Source: Tepidimonas ignava
GTDB taxonomy: Bacteria > Pseudomonadota > Gammaproteobacteria > Burkholderiales > Burkholderiaceae_C
Assembly: GCF_004342625.1 (NCBI RefSeq)
Contig: NZ_SMAH01000002.1
Coordinates: forward strand, 62,001 to 126,000
DNA: 64,000 nucleotides
Direction of reading: 5' to 3'
The notes under the pieces were generated by a model that ran no database searches, was not told where the DNA came from, and saw only the letters and a list, made by a program, of their open reading frames with translations. The position numbers and the translations under genes were made by a program. Shown here piece after piece: positions 19,104 through 28,969 of this stretch. Numbering within the stretch: the first letter of the stretch is position 1; each line of letters begins with the position of its first letter.

Positions 19104-21083
19104 CTAGCGTGCGCCGCGCGCCTCGGGGCGCGCCCACCACGTTTCGATGGCCCAGCCCTCGCCGCTGGCGTAGGGCGGCATGTGGGCGGGACGGTCCAGC
19201 CGCCAGGCGTTGTACGCCATGCGGTGCGTGGGCGCGGACCACTGCGGGATCAGCACGTGCAGATGCGCCACCGCCCGGTCCAGCGCGCGGCAGGCGGCCA
19301 AAAAGTCCTCCTCGCGCTTGGCCCGCACCATGCGCTCGATCAGGTCGTCCACCGCCGGGTTGGCCAAGCCGGTGAAGTTGCCCGAATCCTCGGTGCGCGC
19401 GGCGGCGCTGCCGAACAGGTCGGCGTACTCGGCCCCGGGGCTGTGCGTGCCGCCGAACGCCAGCGTCACGATGTCGAAGTCGAACGTGCGCAGCCGCTGT
19501 TGGTACAGCGCAAAGTCCACCGCACGGTAGCGCAGTTGCACCCCGATGCGCGCCAGGTTGTGCTGCCACGGTGTGACCACCCGCGCCCCCGCTTCGTTGC
19601 TGTCGAGGTACTCCAGCACCAGCGGCTCGCCGCGCGCGTTGCGCAGGGCGCCGTCGCGGTAGGTCCAGCCCGCCTCACGCAACAGAGCCTGCGCGGCCTT
19701 GAGGTTGGCCCGCAGAGCCTGCGGCGTGCCGGCGCGGGGCGGTTCGGCCATCGGCCCCAACACCGCCGGCGGCAGCGTGCCCAGCCACGGCCGCAGCAGC
19801 CGCGCCTGGGCTTCGTCCGGCTCGCCTTGCGCGGCGCAGGCGGTGTTGCCAAACAAACCACGCACGCGCTCGTAGCTGCCATAAAACAGCCGCTCGTTCA
19901 TCCACTCGAAGTCCAGCGCCAGCGCCAGCGCCTGGCGCACGCGGATGTCGTCCAGCGGTGCGCGGCGTGTGTTGAGCACGTAGCTCTGAAAACCCGTGGG
20001 CAGGCGGTGGCGGAACTCGGCCTTGACCAGCTCGCCGGTGTCGAACCGCTTGCCCTTGACGCGCCGCGCCCAGTCACCGGCGGAAAAAAACCGCATCAGG
20101 TCGAACTCGCCCGCTTTCAGTGCCTCCAGCCGCGCGGTGTTGTCCTTGTAGATCTTGACCGTGATGCGGTCGAAATTGAACGTGCCGCGGCGCACCGGCA
20201 GGTCGCGCGCCCAGTAGTGGGGGTCACGCACGTAGGTGATGTCGCGCCCGAACTTCACCGGCCCGATGCGGTACGGCCCGCTGCCGATGGGGTGGTCCAT
20301 CACGACCTCGTTGAACGGCTTGCGTCGGCCCGTGGCTGGGTCCACGCCCCAGTCGCGGCTGAAAATCGGCAGCCCACCCACGGTCAGCGGCAGCTCCCGG
20401 TTGGGCTGGCGGAAGCGAAACCGCACCGTGCGCTCGTCGAGCACGTCCACGCCCGCCACATCGGCCAGCAGCGTTTTGTACACCGGCGAGGTGTGCGGCC
20501 CGACCAGGGTCTCGAACGTGTGGCGCACGTCCTCGGCCAGCACCGGCTTGCCGTGGTGAAAGCGCGCCTCGCGCCGCAGCCGAAACGTGGCGCTGAGGCC
20601 ATCGGGAGCCACCTGCACGTCCTCGGCCAGCAGTCCGTAGGCGGCCCCCACCTCATCGGCCGCCCCCACCAGCAAGGTGTCGAACACCAGGTCACTCACG
20701 TACGCCGGGGCGTTGCCGCGCAGCGTGAAGGGGTTGTATTTGTCGAAGGTGGATGCGCGCGAGTTGCTGACCAGGCGCAGCTCGCCGCCCTTGGGGGCGT
20801 GCGGGTTGACGTAGTCGAAATGGGCAAAGTCGGCCGGGTACTTGAGGTGCCCCCACAGCGCGTAGCCGTGCGCCGCCCAGGCGACCGGCAGCGCCAGCCA
20901 CGCCCAGGCCCCGAGCAACCACACCCCGGCCGCCACACGCCAGCGGCGCACGCCGCCGGGCCAGGTCTGCCCCGTCCCGGGCGGCGTGCGCGTGCGGGGC
21001 CCGACCCCGTCGGTGGCCGGCACGCCACCCGGCACGGGCCTGCCGCGCGGGGGCAAACGGCGATCGCTCGCGTTGACATGCAT
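19104..21083 (-). CDS. yejA: Peptide-binding protein of the YejABEF importer
   Basis: A periplasmic solute-binding protein of the SBP_bac_5 (DppA/OppA/YejA) family, 659 residues from the ATG at 21083. The mature part begins near [17 protein letters not shown] and contains the [13 protein letters not shown] start typical of YejA. A hydrophobic segment ([17 protein letters not shown]) serves as signal peptide. It is preceded, if the ATG is used, by about 45 Pro/Gly/Arg-rich residues that look unlike a signal peptide. A GTG at 20951 would start just before the signal sequence, give 615 residues (closer to the family) and leave a 178-base promoter region toward fabI. I rate the GTG as at least as likely. 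Confidence 0.85.
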   Translation of the reverse strand: MHVNASDRRLPPRGRPVPGGVPATDGVGPRTRTPPGTGQTWPGGVRRWRVAAGVWLLGAWAWLALPVAWAAHGYALWGHLKYPADFAHFDYVNPHAPKGGELRLVSNSRASTFDKYNPFTLRGNAPAYVSDLVFDTLLVGAADEVGAAYGLLAEDVQVAPDGLSATFRLRREARFHHGKPVLAEDVRHTFETLVGPHTSPVYKTLLADVAGVDVLDERTVRFRFRQPNRELPLTVGGLPIFSRDWGVDPATGRRKPFNEVVMDHPIGSGPYRIGPVKFGRDITYVRDPHYWARDLPVRRGTFNFDRITVKIYKDNTARLEALKAGEFDLMRFFSAGDWARRVKGKRFDTGELVKAEFRHRLPTGFQSYVLNTRRAPLDDIRVRQALALALDFEWMNERLFYGSYERVRGLFGNTACAAQGEPDEAQARLLRPWLGTLPPAVLGPMAEPPRAGTPQALRANLKAAQALLREAGWTYRDGALRNARGEPLVLEYLDSNEAGARVVTPWQHNLARIGVQLRYRAVDFALYQQRLRTFDFDIVTLAFGGTHSPGAEYADLFGSAAARTEDSGNFTGLANPAVDDLIERMVRAKREEDFLAACRALDRAVAHLHVLIPQWSAPTHRMAYNAWRLDRPAHMPPYASGEGWAIETWWARPEARGAR

Positions 21084-21129
21084 GCGACAATTCTGCAGGA
21101 AATTCCGAACTCGACGAGGAGCGCACACG

Positions 21130-21936
21130 ATGGGTTTTCTGGCCGGCAAGAAGCTGCTGATCACCGGGGTATTGTCCAACCGCTCAATCGCCTACGGCAT
21201 CGCGCGTGCCTGCCACGCGCAGGGGGCGCAGTTGGCCTTCAGCTACGTGGGGGAGCGCTTCAAGGACCGTATCACCGAGTTTGCAGCCGAGTTCGGCTCC
21301 AGCCTGGTGTTCGAGTGCGACGTGGCCGACGACGCCAACATCGAGCGCCTGTTCGCCCAGCTCAGCGAACACTGGCCCACGTTCGACGGCTTCGTGCACA
21401 GCATCGGCTACGCGCCGCGCGAGGCCATCGCGGGTGATTTTCTCGATGGCCTCAGCCGCGAGGCCTACCGCACCGCGCACGAAATCAGCGCCTACAGCTT
21501 TCCGGCGATGGCCAAGGCGGCGCGCCCCTACCTCAACGACAACGCCGCGCTGCTGACGCTGACCTACCTGGGCGCGGTGCGCATGGTGCCGGCCTACAAC
21601 ACCATGGGGCTGGCCAAGGCCAGCCTGGAAGCCAGCGTGCGCTACCTGGCCGAGTCGCTGGGCAGTCAGCGGCGCGGCTGGCGCGTCAACGCCATCTCGG
21701 CCGGCCCGATCAAGACGCTGGCGGCCAGCGGCATCAAGGGCTTCAGCAAAATCCTGCACGTCGTCGAAAACAACGCCCCCATCCGCCGCAACGTCACGAT
21801 CGACGACGTCGGCCACACCGCAGCGTTTTTGCTCAGCGACCTGGCGGCCGGCATCAGCGCCGAGGTCATCTATGTGGATGGCGGCTTCAGCCAGGTGATG
21901 GGAGGCATCACCCTGGGCGACGCCGAAGGCGGCTGA
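21130..21936 (+). CDS. fabI: Enoyl-[acyl-carrier-protein] reductase (NADH)
   Basis: Last step of each fatty-acid elongation round, reducing trans-2-enoyl-ACP with NADH. The 268-residue short-chain-dehydrogenase-like protein has the FabI cofactor motif [13 protein letters not shown], Tyr146, and the catalytic pair Tyr156/Lys163 in [10 protein letters not shown], at the same numbers as E. coli FabI. The sequence GAGGAG lies about ten bases before the ATG. Divergent from the Yej importer, convergent with cytochrome c4. A TTGACA hexamer lies at 21073-21078 but I see no good -10 at the right spacing. Confidence 0.95.
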   Translation: MGFLAGKKLLITGVLSNRSIAYGIARACHAQGAQLAFSYVGERFKDRITEFAAEFGSSLVFECDVADDANIERLFAQLSEHWPTFDGFVHSIGYAPREAIAGDFLDGLSREAYRTAHEISAYSFPAMAKAARPYLNDNAALLTLTYLGAVRMVPAYNTMGLAKASLEASVRYLAESLGSQRRGWRVNAISAGPIKTLAASGIKGFSKILHVVENNAPIRRNVTIDDVGHTAAFLLSDLAAGISAEVIYVDGGFSQVMGGITLGDAEGG

Positions 21937-21938
21937 CC

Positions 21939-21981
21939 GCGTGCAGCCCGGGGCGGCCTGCACGCCCGCCGGCGCGGCGGG
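21939..21981. terminator. Two adjacent hairpins between convergent fabI and cytochrome c4 genes
   Basis: The first hairpin has arms GCGTGCAG (21939-21946) and CTGCACGC (21958-21965). The second has arms CCCGCC (21965-21970) and GGCGGG (21976-21981). Both lie in the 54-base convergent gap. Neither strand has a T-tract, so they may block read-through or act with Rho. Confidence 0.4.
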
Positions 21982-21990
21982 CGCGCGGGG

Positions 21991-22617
21991 TCACTTGAGG
22001 TTACCCAAGTACGCGGCCACCGCTTCCAGCTCCAGCTCGCTCAAGCGGTGCGACATCACGCGCATGATGGCGTTGTCCCGACTGCCGCCGCGCTCTTTGA
22101 ACGCTTGAACTTGGCGCACGATGTACTGCGGATGCTGACCGGCCAGCCGCGGCAGTTCCGTGGTGCCCGCGGCACCCGGCCCGTGGCAGGTGGCGCACGG
22201 CGGCAAGCCCGAGTGACGGTTGCCGCGCTCGTAGACGAACCGCCCCACGGCCAACAGCAGCTCGTCACCGCTGGGGGTGTGGCCCGGTTTTTGGCGCGCG
22301 TAGTACTCGGCCACCGCCTCGATGTCGCTGTCGCTGAGGCCTTTGACCTTTTCGGTCATCGCGGTGTCCTTGCGCTCGCCACGCGCAAACGCCTTGAGCT
22401 GGTTGGCCAGGTACTGTGGGTTTTGCCCTGCCAGGCGCGGAAAATTGGCCGCCACGCCCTGCCCGCATGGACCGTGGCAGACGGCGCAACGGTCGCGAGC
22501 GATCACCTCGCCCACCACCAGCGGGTCGGTCGATTGCGCTTGCGCCCCCCCCACCACCACCCCAAGGCCCAACGCCGCCACGAGGCGGCGCACACGGGTT
22601 TGCCAAACGGTGCTCAT
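21991..22617 (-). CDS. Dihaem cytochrome c4
   Basis: A periplasmic electron carrier of 208 residues with a cleavable signal peptide (LVAALGLGVVVGGAQAQ) and two c-type haem sites, CAVCH at residues 44-48 and CATCH at 141-145. Each half ends in a region with a candidate axial Met, as in a duplicated class I cytochrome. Cytochrome c4 passes electrons from the bc1 complex toward terminal oxidases (cbb3 type) or nitrogen-oxide reductases. An FNR-type box lies about 75 bases upstream of the start, which fits control by oxygen supply. Confidence 0.92.
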   Translation of the reverse strand: MSTVWQTRVRRLVAALGLGVVVGGAQAQSTDPLVVGEVIARDRCAVCHGPCGQGVAANFPRLAGQNPQYLANQLKAFARGERKDTAMTEKVKGLSDSDIEAVAEYYARQKPGHTPSGDELLLAVGRFVYERGNRHSGLPPCATCHGPGAAGTTELPRLAGQHPQYIVRQVQAFKERGGSRDNAIMRVMSHRLSELELEAVAAYLGNLK

Positions 22618-22686
22618 CGCAGGACTCCTCCAGGTCGTTCGCAGGGCGGCAGCGCCCTGCCACGCATCCTAGGGAAACCCCGCATA

Positions 22687-22712
22687 CGGATGTTGATCGA
22701 GGTCAACATCCG
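22687..22712 (-). promoter_or_regulatory. FNR/CRP-type operator upstream of cytochrome c4
   Basis: A perfect 10-bp inverted repeat, arms CGGATGTTGA and TCAACATCCG with a six-base centre. Its core reads TTGAT-CGAG-GTCAA, one base from the FNR/Anr consensus TTGAT-N4-ATCAA. The centre lies about 82 bases upstream of the cytochrome c4 ATG, consistent with an activator site. No promoter hexamers are clear around it. Confidence 0.6.
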
Positions 22713-22752
22713 CGCTTGCGCATGCAACAATGGTCGCACCGCGGCGGCCGGG

Positions 22753-24594
22753 TCAGCGCCGCGCGGGGGGCAGATCGGTGCACGCGCCGTGGGCGGCCTC
22801 GGCCGCCAGCCCGATGGTTTCACCCAACGTCGGGTGCGGGTGGATGGTGCGGCCGATGTCCACCGCGTCCGCCCCCATCTCGATGGCCAGCGCCACCTCG
22901 CCGATCATGTCACCCGCGTGCACGCCGACGATGCCGCCGCCCACGATGCGGTGCGTGGCCTTGTCGAACAGCAGTTTGGTGAACCCTTCGTCGCGCCGGT
23001 TGGCGATCGCGCGTCCCGAGGCGCTCCACGGAAACAGGCCTTTGTCCACGGCGATGCCTTGCGCCCTGGCCTGGTCTTCGGTCAGGCCGACCCAGGCGAT
23101 TTCGGGGTCGGTGTAGGCCACACTGGGCACGACGCGGGCGTCGAACGCGGTGCGCGCGAGCTGCTCATCGCCCAGCAGCTCGCCCGCGATGACCTCCGCG
23201 GCCACATGACCCTCGTGCACGGCCTTGTGCGCCAGCATCGGCTGGCCCACGATATCGCCGATGGCGAAGATGTGCGGCACGGCGGTGCGCATCTGGCGAT
23301 CGACGCGGATAAAGCCACGCTCCTCCACCGGCAACCCCGCAGCCTCGGCGCCGATCTTGCGCCCATTGGGCGCGCGCCCCACGGCTTGCAACACCAGGTC
23401 GTACACGCCCTCGCTGCGGCTGCCGTCGGCCGCTTCGAACTGCACGCGGATGCCATCGGCCGTGGCCTCGGCCGCCACGGTGCGCGTGCGCAAGCGGATC
23501 GCGTCGAAGCGCGGCGCATTGAGGCGCTGCCACACCTTGACCAGGTCGCGGTCGGCACCGGGCATCAAGCCGTCTTGCATCTCGACCACCTCCAGCCGCG
23601 CGCCCAACGTGCTGTAGACCGTGCCCATCTCCAGCCCGATGATGCCGCCGCCGATGATCAACATGCGCTCGGGCACCCGCGACAATTGCAGCGCGCCGGT
23701 GGAGTCGACCACGCGCTCGTCCTGCGGCAAAAAGGGCAAGCGCACCGCTTGTGAGCCGGCCGCCACGATGCAGCGTTTGAACGCGACCACCTGTTGGCGA
23801 CCGGTCTTGTCCTGGCCGGCGCCGGTGGTTTCCTCCACCGCCACGTGGTGCGGCCCAACGAAGACACCGTAGCCACGCAGCACCGTCACCTTGCGCATCT
23901 TGGCCATCGCGGCCAGACCCGCTGTCAGCTTGCCGATCACGCCGTCCTTGTGCGCGCGCAGGCCGGCCAGGTCGATCTGCGGCGCGCCGAACGTCACACC
24001 GGCGCCGGCCAGATGCCGCGCTTCGTCGATGACCGCGGCCACATGCAGCAACGCCTTGCTGGGAATGCAACCGACGTTGAGGCAGACCCCGCCCAACGAC
24101 GGGTAGCGTTCCACCAGCACCACCTTCAGGCCCAGGTCGGCCGCGCGAAACGCGGCCGAGTACCCGCCGGGGCCGCCGCCCAGCACCAGCACGTCGCACG
24201 CAAGGTCCACCGCACCGTCGTAAGAAGCGCGGCCAACCGCCGCCGACGTCCCCGCGTCCGCCGCGGGGGGCATGGTCGTTGCAGGGGCGGCCGCTGGCGT
24301 CGCCGCGGCCACGGGCGCCGCAGCGGCGCTGCCCGCCGGTGCTGGCGCCTGCGCCGCCTCCGTTTGCAGCAGCGCAATCACCGAGCCCTCCGACACCTTG
24401 TCGCCCAGCTTGACCCGCAGCTCCTGCACCACCCCCGCATGGCTCGACGGTATCTCCATCGACGCCTTGTCCGACTCCACCGTAATCAGCGACTGGTCAA
24501 CCTCCACCCTCTGCCCAGGCTGCACCAGCACCTCAATCACCGCCACATCCTTGAAGTCCCCAATGTCCGGTACCTTCACTTCCACCAGCGCCAT
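22753..24594 (-). CDS. lpdA: Dihydrolipoyl dehydrogenase (E3) with N-terminal lipoyl domain
   Basis: E3 of the pyruvate dehydrogenase complex; reoxidises dihydrolipoamide with NAD+. The 613-residue protein starts with a biotin/lipoyl domain (residues 2-77; lipoylated Lys43 in ESDKASME). An Ala/Pro linker follows, then the flavoprotein with FAD motif [13 protein letters not shown] near 139, redox disulfide Cys171/Cys176 in CLNVGC, and the C-terminal catalytic segment HPHPTLGE. Lipoyl-E3 fusions are known in betaproteobacteria and Neisseria. Follows aceF by 15 bases. The lipoyl segment is nearly identical to that of aceF at DNA level. Confidence 0.94.
   Translation of the reverse strand: MALVEVKVPDIGDFKDVAVIEVLVQPGQRVEVDQSLITVESDKASMEIPSSHAGVVQELRVKLGDKVSEGSVIALLQTEAAQAPAPAGSAAAAPVAAATPAAAPATTMPPAADAGTSAAVGRASYDGAVDLACDVLVLGGGPGGYSAAFRAADLGLKVVLVERYPSLGGVCLNVGCIPSKALLHVAAVIDEARHLAGAGVTFGAPQIDLAGLRAHKDGVIGKLTAGLAAMAKMRKVTVLRGYGVFVGPHHVAVEETTGAGQDKTGRQQVVAFKRCIVAAGSQAVRLPFLPQDERVVDSTGALQLSRVPERMLIIGGGIIGLEMGTVYSTLGARLEVVEMQDGLMPGADRDLVKVWQRLNAPRFDAIRLRTRTVAAEATADGIRVQFEAADGSRSEGVYDLVLQAVGRAPNGRKIGAEAAGLPVEERGFIRVDRQMRTAVPHIFAIGDIVGQPMLAHKAVHEGHVAAEVIAGELLGDEQLARTAFDARVVPSVAYTDPEIAWVGLTEDQARAQGIAVDKGLFPWSASGRAIANRRDEGFTKLLFDKATHRIVGGGIVGVHAGDMIGEVALAIEMGADAVDIGRTIHPHPTLGETIGLAAEAAHGACTDLPPARR
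24365..24594 (-). repeat. Lipoyl-domain repeat copy in lpdA
   Basis: The first 230 bases of lpdA match 25781-26010 in aceF with about eight mismatches by eye. The encoded lipoyl domains are the same except at the third residue and at the very end. The spacing between copies is 1,416 bases and they are in direct orientation. Confidence 0.85.
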
Positions 24595-24609
24595 GGTTAC
24601 CCTCCCCTC

Positions 24610-26010
24610 TCAGAGTACGATGCGACGGAAATCGGCCAGCAATTGACCGAGGTAGGCGTTGAAGCGCGCCGCGGCCGCGCCGTCGATGACGCGGTGGTCC
24701 CACGTCAGCGACAGCGGCAACATCAGCCGCGGCACGAACGTCTGGCCGTTCCACACCGGCTCGGTGCGCGCCTTGCACACCCCCAGGATGGCCACCTCTG
24801 GCGCGTTGATGATGGGCGTGAAGTAGCGCCCGCCGATGCCGCCCAGGCTGGTGATGGTGAACGTCGCGCCGCTCATCTCTGCGGGGCTGAGCTTGCCGTC
24901 GCGGGCTTTTTTGGCCAGCTCGGCCGTTTCCTGCGCGATCTGCAGCACGCCCTTGCGGTCGGCGTCGCGCACCACCGGCACCACCAACCCGTTGGGCGTG
25001 TCGGCGGCAAAGCCAATGTGCCAGTAGTTTTTGAGGATCAGCGCCTCGCTGCCACCTTCGACGTCGAGCGAGCTGTTGAACTCGGGGAATTTTTTCAACG
25101 CCGCCACGCAGGCCTTGATCAGAAAGGCCAGCATCGTGACTTTGATGCCCTGCTTTTCGTACTCTTTGTTGAGCTGGACGCGGAAGGCCTCCAGCTCGGT
25201 GACGTCGGCGTCGTCGTGGTTGGTGACGGCGGGGATCATCACGGCGTTGCGCATCAGGTTGGCGCCGCTGATGCGCTTGATGCGGCTGAGCTCACGCCGC
25301 TCGATCGGGCCGAACTTGGCAAAGTCCACTTTCGGCCACGGCAGCAGGCCCAGCGCCGCGCCGTCGCCACCTTGCGCGGCTGCAGGCGCAGCGGCTTTGG
25401 CCAGCTGCGCGCGGGTCTGCTGCTCACCGCGCATGACGGCCCGGGTGAAAGCCTGCACATCCTCGGCGGTGATGCGCCCTTTGGGGCCGCTGCCACGCAC
25501 CTCGTCCAGTGGCACGCCAAGCTCGCGCGCCAGCTTGCGCACCGACGGCGACGCGTGGGGCAACCCCACCGGCGCACGGGTCGGCTCGTGTGCCCCCACC
25601 CCGGCTGGCGCCGGCGGGGGGGTGAGCGCCGCCGGTGCGGCAGGGGCAGCAGGGGGCGTTGCAGCCGCAGGCGCCGCGGCCGCAGCCGCCGGCGAGGTTG
25701 CGGCCTCAGCCACCACCGCAGCGGGCGCCACCACACTGGACAGCGGCGCCGGCTCGCCCTGCGCCACCGCACCCTCGACCTGCAGCAGCGCAATCACCGA
25801 CCCCTCCGACACCTTGTCCCCAAGCTTGACCCGCAGCTCCTGCACCACCCCCGCATGGCTCGACGGTATCTCCATCGACGCCTTGTCCGACTCCACCGTG
25901 ATCAGCGACTGGTCAACCTCCACCCTCTGCCCAGGCTGCACCAGCACCTCGATCACCGCCACATCCTTGAAGTCCCCAATGTCCGGAACCTTCACTTCCA
26001 CCACGGCCAT
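24610..26010 (-). CDS. aceF: Dihydrolipoamide acetyltransferase (E2) of pyruvate dehydrogenase
   Basis: Core acetyltransferase of the pyruvate dehydrogenase complex, 466 residues. One lipoyl domain (Lys43) is joined by an Ala/Pro linker to the E1/E3-binding domain (residues about 152-190, SVRKLARELGVPLDEVRG), a second linker and the catalytic domain with DHRVIDG near the C-terminus. Many proteobacterial AceF proteins carry two or three lipoyl domains; here there is one, and another sits on E3. GGAGGAG precedes the ATG at 26010; a GTG six bases earlier is possible. Order aceE-aceF-lpdA, all leftward. Confidence 0.95.
   Translation of the reverse strand: MAVVEVKVPDIGDFKDVAVIEVLVQPGQRVEVDQSLITVESDKASMEIPSSHAGVVQELRVKLGDKVSEGSVIALLQVEGAVAQGEPAPLSSVVAPAAVVAEAATSPAAAAAAPAAATPPAAPAAPAALTPPPAPAGVGAHEPTRAPVGLPHASPSVRKLARELGVPLDEVRGSGPKGRITAEDVQAFTRAVMRGEQQTRAQLAKAAAPAAAQGGDGAALGLLPWPKVDFAKFGPIERRELSRIKRISGANLMRNAVMIPAVTNHDDADVTELEAFRVQLNKEYEKQGIKVTMLAFLIKACVAALKKFPEFNSSLDVEGGSEALILKNYWHIGFAADTPNGLVVPVVRDADRKGVLQIAQETAELAKKARDGKLSPAEMSGATFTITSLGGIGGRYFTPIINAPEVAILGVCKARTEPVWNGQTFVPRLMLPLSLTWDHRVIDGAAAARFNAYLGQLLADFRRIVL
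25781..26010 (-). repeat. Lipoyl-domain repeat copy in aceF
   Basis: Second member of the near-identical 230-base direct repeat (other copy 24365-24594). It covers the aceF start codon to the end of the lipoyl domain, and similarity stops abruptly at the linker. Confidence 0.85.
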
Positions 26011-26028
26011 GGTCACTCCTCCCTGCCC

Positions 26029-28746
26029 TCAGGCGTACAGCGGGTTGATCTTGTCGGCGTCGATGCCGTACTTGGCAATTGCCTCGGCCACGCGGCTGGC
26101 CGGCACGGCGCCCTGCTCGGCCAGTGCTTTGAGCGCCGCCACCGTGATGTAGTGGCGGTCGACCTCGAAGTGACGCCGCAGCCGCCAGCGGAAGTCGCTG
26201 CGGCCAAAGCCGTCGGTGCCCAGCACCTTGTAGGGGCGGCCGGCCGGGATGAAGGGACGGATTTGCTCCGCGTAGGCCCGCACGTAGTCGGTGGAGGCCA
26301 CCACCGGCCCCGGGTGCTCGGCCAACTGGCGCGTGACAAACGGCACGCGCGGCTCGGCGGTGGGGTGCAACATGTTCCAGCGCTCGCAGTCGTGGCCCTC
26401 ACGCGCCAGTTGCGTCAAACTCGGGCAGCTCCACACGTTGGCCGCCACGCCCCAGTCGCGCGCCAGCAGCGTTTGCGCTTCCAACGACTCGCGCAGGATC
26501 GCGCCACTGCCCAGCAGCTGCACACGCGGGGTCAGCTTCGGGCCCTCGCGCAACAGGTACATGCCTTGAATGATTTGCGCTTCCGTGCCCGGTTGCAGGC
26601 CCGGGTGGGCGTAGTTTTCGTTGAGCAGCGTGATGTAGAAAAAGACGTTGTCCTGCTGCTCGACCATGCGCTTGAGGCCATGGTGCAAGATCACCGCCAC
26701 CTCGTGCGCAAACGTGGGGTCGTAGCTGATGCAGTTGGGGATGGTGGCCGCGATCATGTGGCTGTGGCCATCCTGGTGCTGCAGCCCCTCGCCGTTGAGC
26801 GTCGTGCGCCCCGAGGTGCCGCCCAGCAAAAAGCCGCGCGCCTGCATATCGCCCGCCGCCCAGGCCAGGTCCCCGAAGCGCTGGAACCCGAACATCGAGT
26901 AGTAGATGAAAAACGGGATCATGATGCGGTTGTTCGTCGAGTACGACGTCGCCGCCGCGATCCACGAGCTCATCCCCCCCGCCTCGTTGATGCCTTCTTG
27001 GAGGATTTGGCCGGCCTGGTCCTCGCGGTAGTACATCACCTGGTCTTTGTCCACCGGGGTGTACAGCTGGCCCTTGGGGTTGTAGATGCCGATCTGGCGG
27101 AACAAGCCCTCCATGCCGAAGGTGCGCGCCTCATCGACCAGGATCGGCACCACGCGTGGCCCCAGCGCCTTGTCGCGCAGCAGCTGCGTCAGGAAGCGCA
27201 CGTAGGCCTGGGTGGTGGAGATTTCGCGCCCCTCGGCCGTGGGCTCCAGCAGCGCCTGGAAGTTTTCCAGCGCCGGCACCGTGAACTGCTCGTCGCTCTT
27301 GACGCGCCGCTTGGGCAGGTAGCCGCCCAACGCCTTGCGGCGCTCGTGCAGGTATTTCATCTCCGGCGTGTCGTCGGCCGGCTTGTAAAACGGGATCTTG
27401 GGCAGCTCGCTGTCGGGGATCGGGATGTTGAAGCGGTCGCGGAAGTAGCGGATATCCTCGTCGCTGAGCTTTTTGGTCTGGTGCGCGGTGTTTTTGCCTT
27501 CGCCGGCGCGGCCCATGCCGTAGCCCTTGACGGTTTTGACCAGGATCACCGTGGGCTGGCCCTTGTGGTGGTACGCGCGGTGAAACGCCGCGTACACCTT
27601 GTGGGCGTCATGCCCGCCACGGCGCAACGCCCAGATGTCTTCGTCGCTCATCTTGGCCACCAGCTCCAGCGCCTTGGGGTGGCGGCCAAAGAAGTGCTTG
27701 CGCACATAGGCGCCGTCGTTGGCCTTGAACGCCTGGTAGTCGCCGTCGAGCGTTTCCATCATGATGCGCCGCAGCACGCCCTCTTTGTCGCGCGCCAGCA
27801 GCGGGTCCCAGTTGCTGCCCCACAGCAGCTTGATGACGTTCCAACCCGCGCCGCGGAACTCGCCCTCCAGCTCCTGGATGATCTTGCCGTTGCCCCGCAC
27901 CGGGCCGTCCAGCCGCTGCAGGTTGCAGTTGACGACGAAAATCAGGTTGTCCAGCCCCTCGCGCGCGGCCAGGCCGATGGCGCCCATGCTCTCAGGCTCG
28001 TCCATTTCACCGTCGCCGCAGAACACCCAAACCTTGCGCCGCGAGGTGTCGGCGATGCCGCGCGCGTGCAGGTACTTCAAGAACCGCGCCTGGTAGATGC
28101 CCATGATCGGGCCTAGCCCCATCGACACCGTGGGGAACTGCCAAAACTCGGGCATCAGCTTGGGGTGGGGGTAGCTGGACAGCCCCTTGCCTTCGACCTC
28201 CTGGCGGAAGTTCAGCAACTGCTCTTCGGTGATGCGCCCCTCCAGAAACGCCCGCGCGTAGATGCCGGGCGCGCTGTGCCCCTGGATGTACAGCAGATCG
28301 CCCCCGTGGGTGCCGCCAGCGTCGGTGTCGTCGGCGTGCCAGAAGTGGTTGAAGCCGCACGCCAGCAGGTGCGCCAGCGACTGAAACGAGCTGATGTGCC
28401 CGCCCAGCTCGCTGCCGTCGGGGGACTCGAGCCGGTTGGCCTTGACGACCATCGCCATCGCGTTCCAGCGCATGTACGCGCGCAGCCGCCCCTCCAGCTC
28501 CAGGTTGCCGGGGCTGCGCTCCTCTTCGTCGGGTTCGATGGTGTTGACGTAGCCCGTGGTGGCCGAAAACGGCAGATCGATGCTGTGCTCGCGCGCTTCT
28601 TCGAGGAGCTGCTCCAGCAGGTAGTGCGCCCGCTCGGGCCCCTCGCGCTCGATGACCGCATCGAGCGCTTCGAGCCACTCGCGCGTCTCTTGGGGATCGG
28701 CGTCGGGGGCGACCAACGGGGAAATCGGGGTGTTCGGTTCGGACAT
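26029..28746 (-). CDS. aceE: Pyruvate dehydrogenase E1, homodimeric type
   Basis: Thiamine-diphosphate-dependent decarboxylase that feeds acetyl groups to AceF. The 905 residues match the homodimeric (alpha2) E1 family length of about 890. The TPP-binding motif starts GDGEMDEPES and ends NCNLQRLDG, near residues 240-275. GGAGA precedes the ATG at 28746; an upstream in-frame GTG would add eight residues and is less likely. Heads the aceE-aceF-lpdA operon and faces a two-component system across a 223-base AT-richer gap. Confidence 0.96.
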   Translation of the reverse strand: MSEPNTPISPLVAPDADPQETREWLEALDAVIEREGPERAHYLLEQLLEEAREHSIDLPFSATTGYVNTIEPDEEERSPGNLELEGRLRAYMRWNAMAMVVKANRLESPDGSELGGHISSFQSLAHLLACGFNHFWHADDTDAGGTHGGDLLYIQGHSAPGIYARAFLEGRITEEQLLNFRQEVEGKGLSSYPHPKLMPEFWQFPTVSMGLGPIMGIYQARFLKYLHARGIADTSRRKVWVFCGDGEMDEPESMGAIGLAAREGLDNLIFVVNCNLQRLDGPVRGNGKIIQELEGEFRGAGWNVIKLLWGSNWDPLLARDKEGVLRRIMMETLDGDYQAFKANDGAYVRKHFFGRHPKALELVAKMSDEDIWALRRGGHDAHKVYAAFHRAYHHKGQPTVILVKTVKGYGMGRAGEGKNTAHQTKKLSDEDIRYFRDRFNIPIPDSELPKIPFYKPADDTPEMKYLHERRKALGGYLPKRRVKSDEQFTVPALENFQALLEPTAEGREISTTQAYVRFLTQLLRDKALGPRVVPILVDEARTFGMEGLFRQIGIYNPKGQLYTPVDKDQVMYYREDQAGQILQEGINEAGGMSSWIAAATSYSTNNRIMIPFFIYYSMFGFQRFGDLAWAAGDMQARGFLLGGTSGRTTLNGEGLQHQDGHSHMIAATIPNCISYDPTFAHEVAVILHHGLKRMVEQQDNVFFYITLLNENYAHPGLQPGTEAQIIQGMYLLREGPKLTPRVQLLGSGAILRESLEAQTLLARDWGVAANVWSCPSLTQLAREGHDCERWNMLHPTAEPRVPFVTRQLAEHPGPVVASTDYVRAYAEQIRPFIPAGRPYKVLGTDGFGRSDFRWRLRRHFEVDRHYITVAALKALAEQGAVPASRVAEAIAKYGIDADKINPLYA

Positions 28747-28969
28747 GGCAGCGTCTCCACGGGGTGACACGACTCAAAGGGTACGGCGCGGCGGCCGGCT
28801 TGTCACGAAGTGTCGCACAAAAAACGCGTCTTTCCAAATGACGATGTTTTATTTCACTATATGGTATTTCGCGCATACCTTCCCACACACCCCCCACCGT
28901 CGGGGTCACACCACGCAGCACCGCCCCGACCGGCGCGGTGTTCGGGTTTGCCCTAAACTCCCCGCCACG
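28747..28969. promoter_or_regulatory. AT-richer divergent promoter region between aceE and a histidine kinase
   Basis: Bases 28801-28880 are noticeably AT-rich against the surrounding GC-rich DNA and must hold both promoters. A TATAGT-like -10 on the minus strand (28855-28860) and an inverted repeat GGTAT-N7-ATACC at 28863-28879 are visible. No -35 matching the consensus is obvious for either direction. The repeat could be an operator for the adjacent response regulator; that is speculation. Confidence 0.45.

Noticed and set aside
24365-26010. Assembly duplication as source of the lipoyl repeat
   Set aside because: The copies differ at several bases, sit in frame at the start of two different complete genes, and lipoylated E3 proteins are known in this group.
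23794-28116. Open plus-strand frame of about 1,440 codons across lpdA, aceF and aceE
   Set aside because: Antisense shadow of three well-supported genes; the translation lacks any family motif and is arginine- and histidine-rich.
28801-28880. AT-rich patch before aceE as horizontally acquired DNA or a phage attachment site
   Set aside because: It is only about 80 bases, sits between two core divergent genes and has no flanking repeats; a promoter region explains it.
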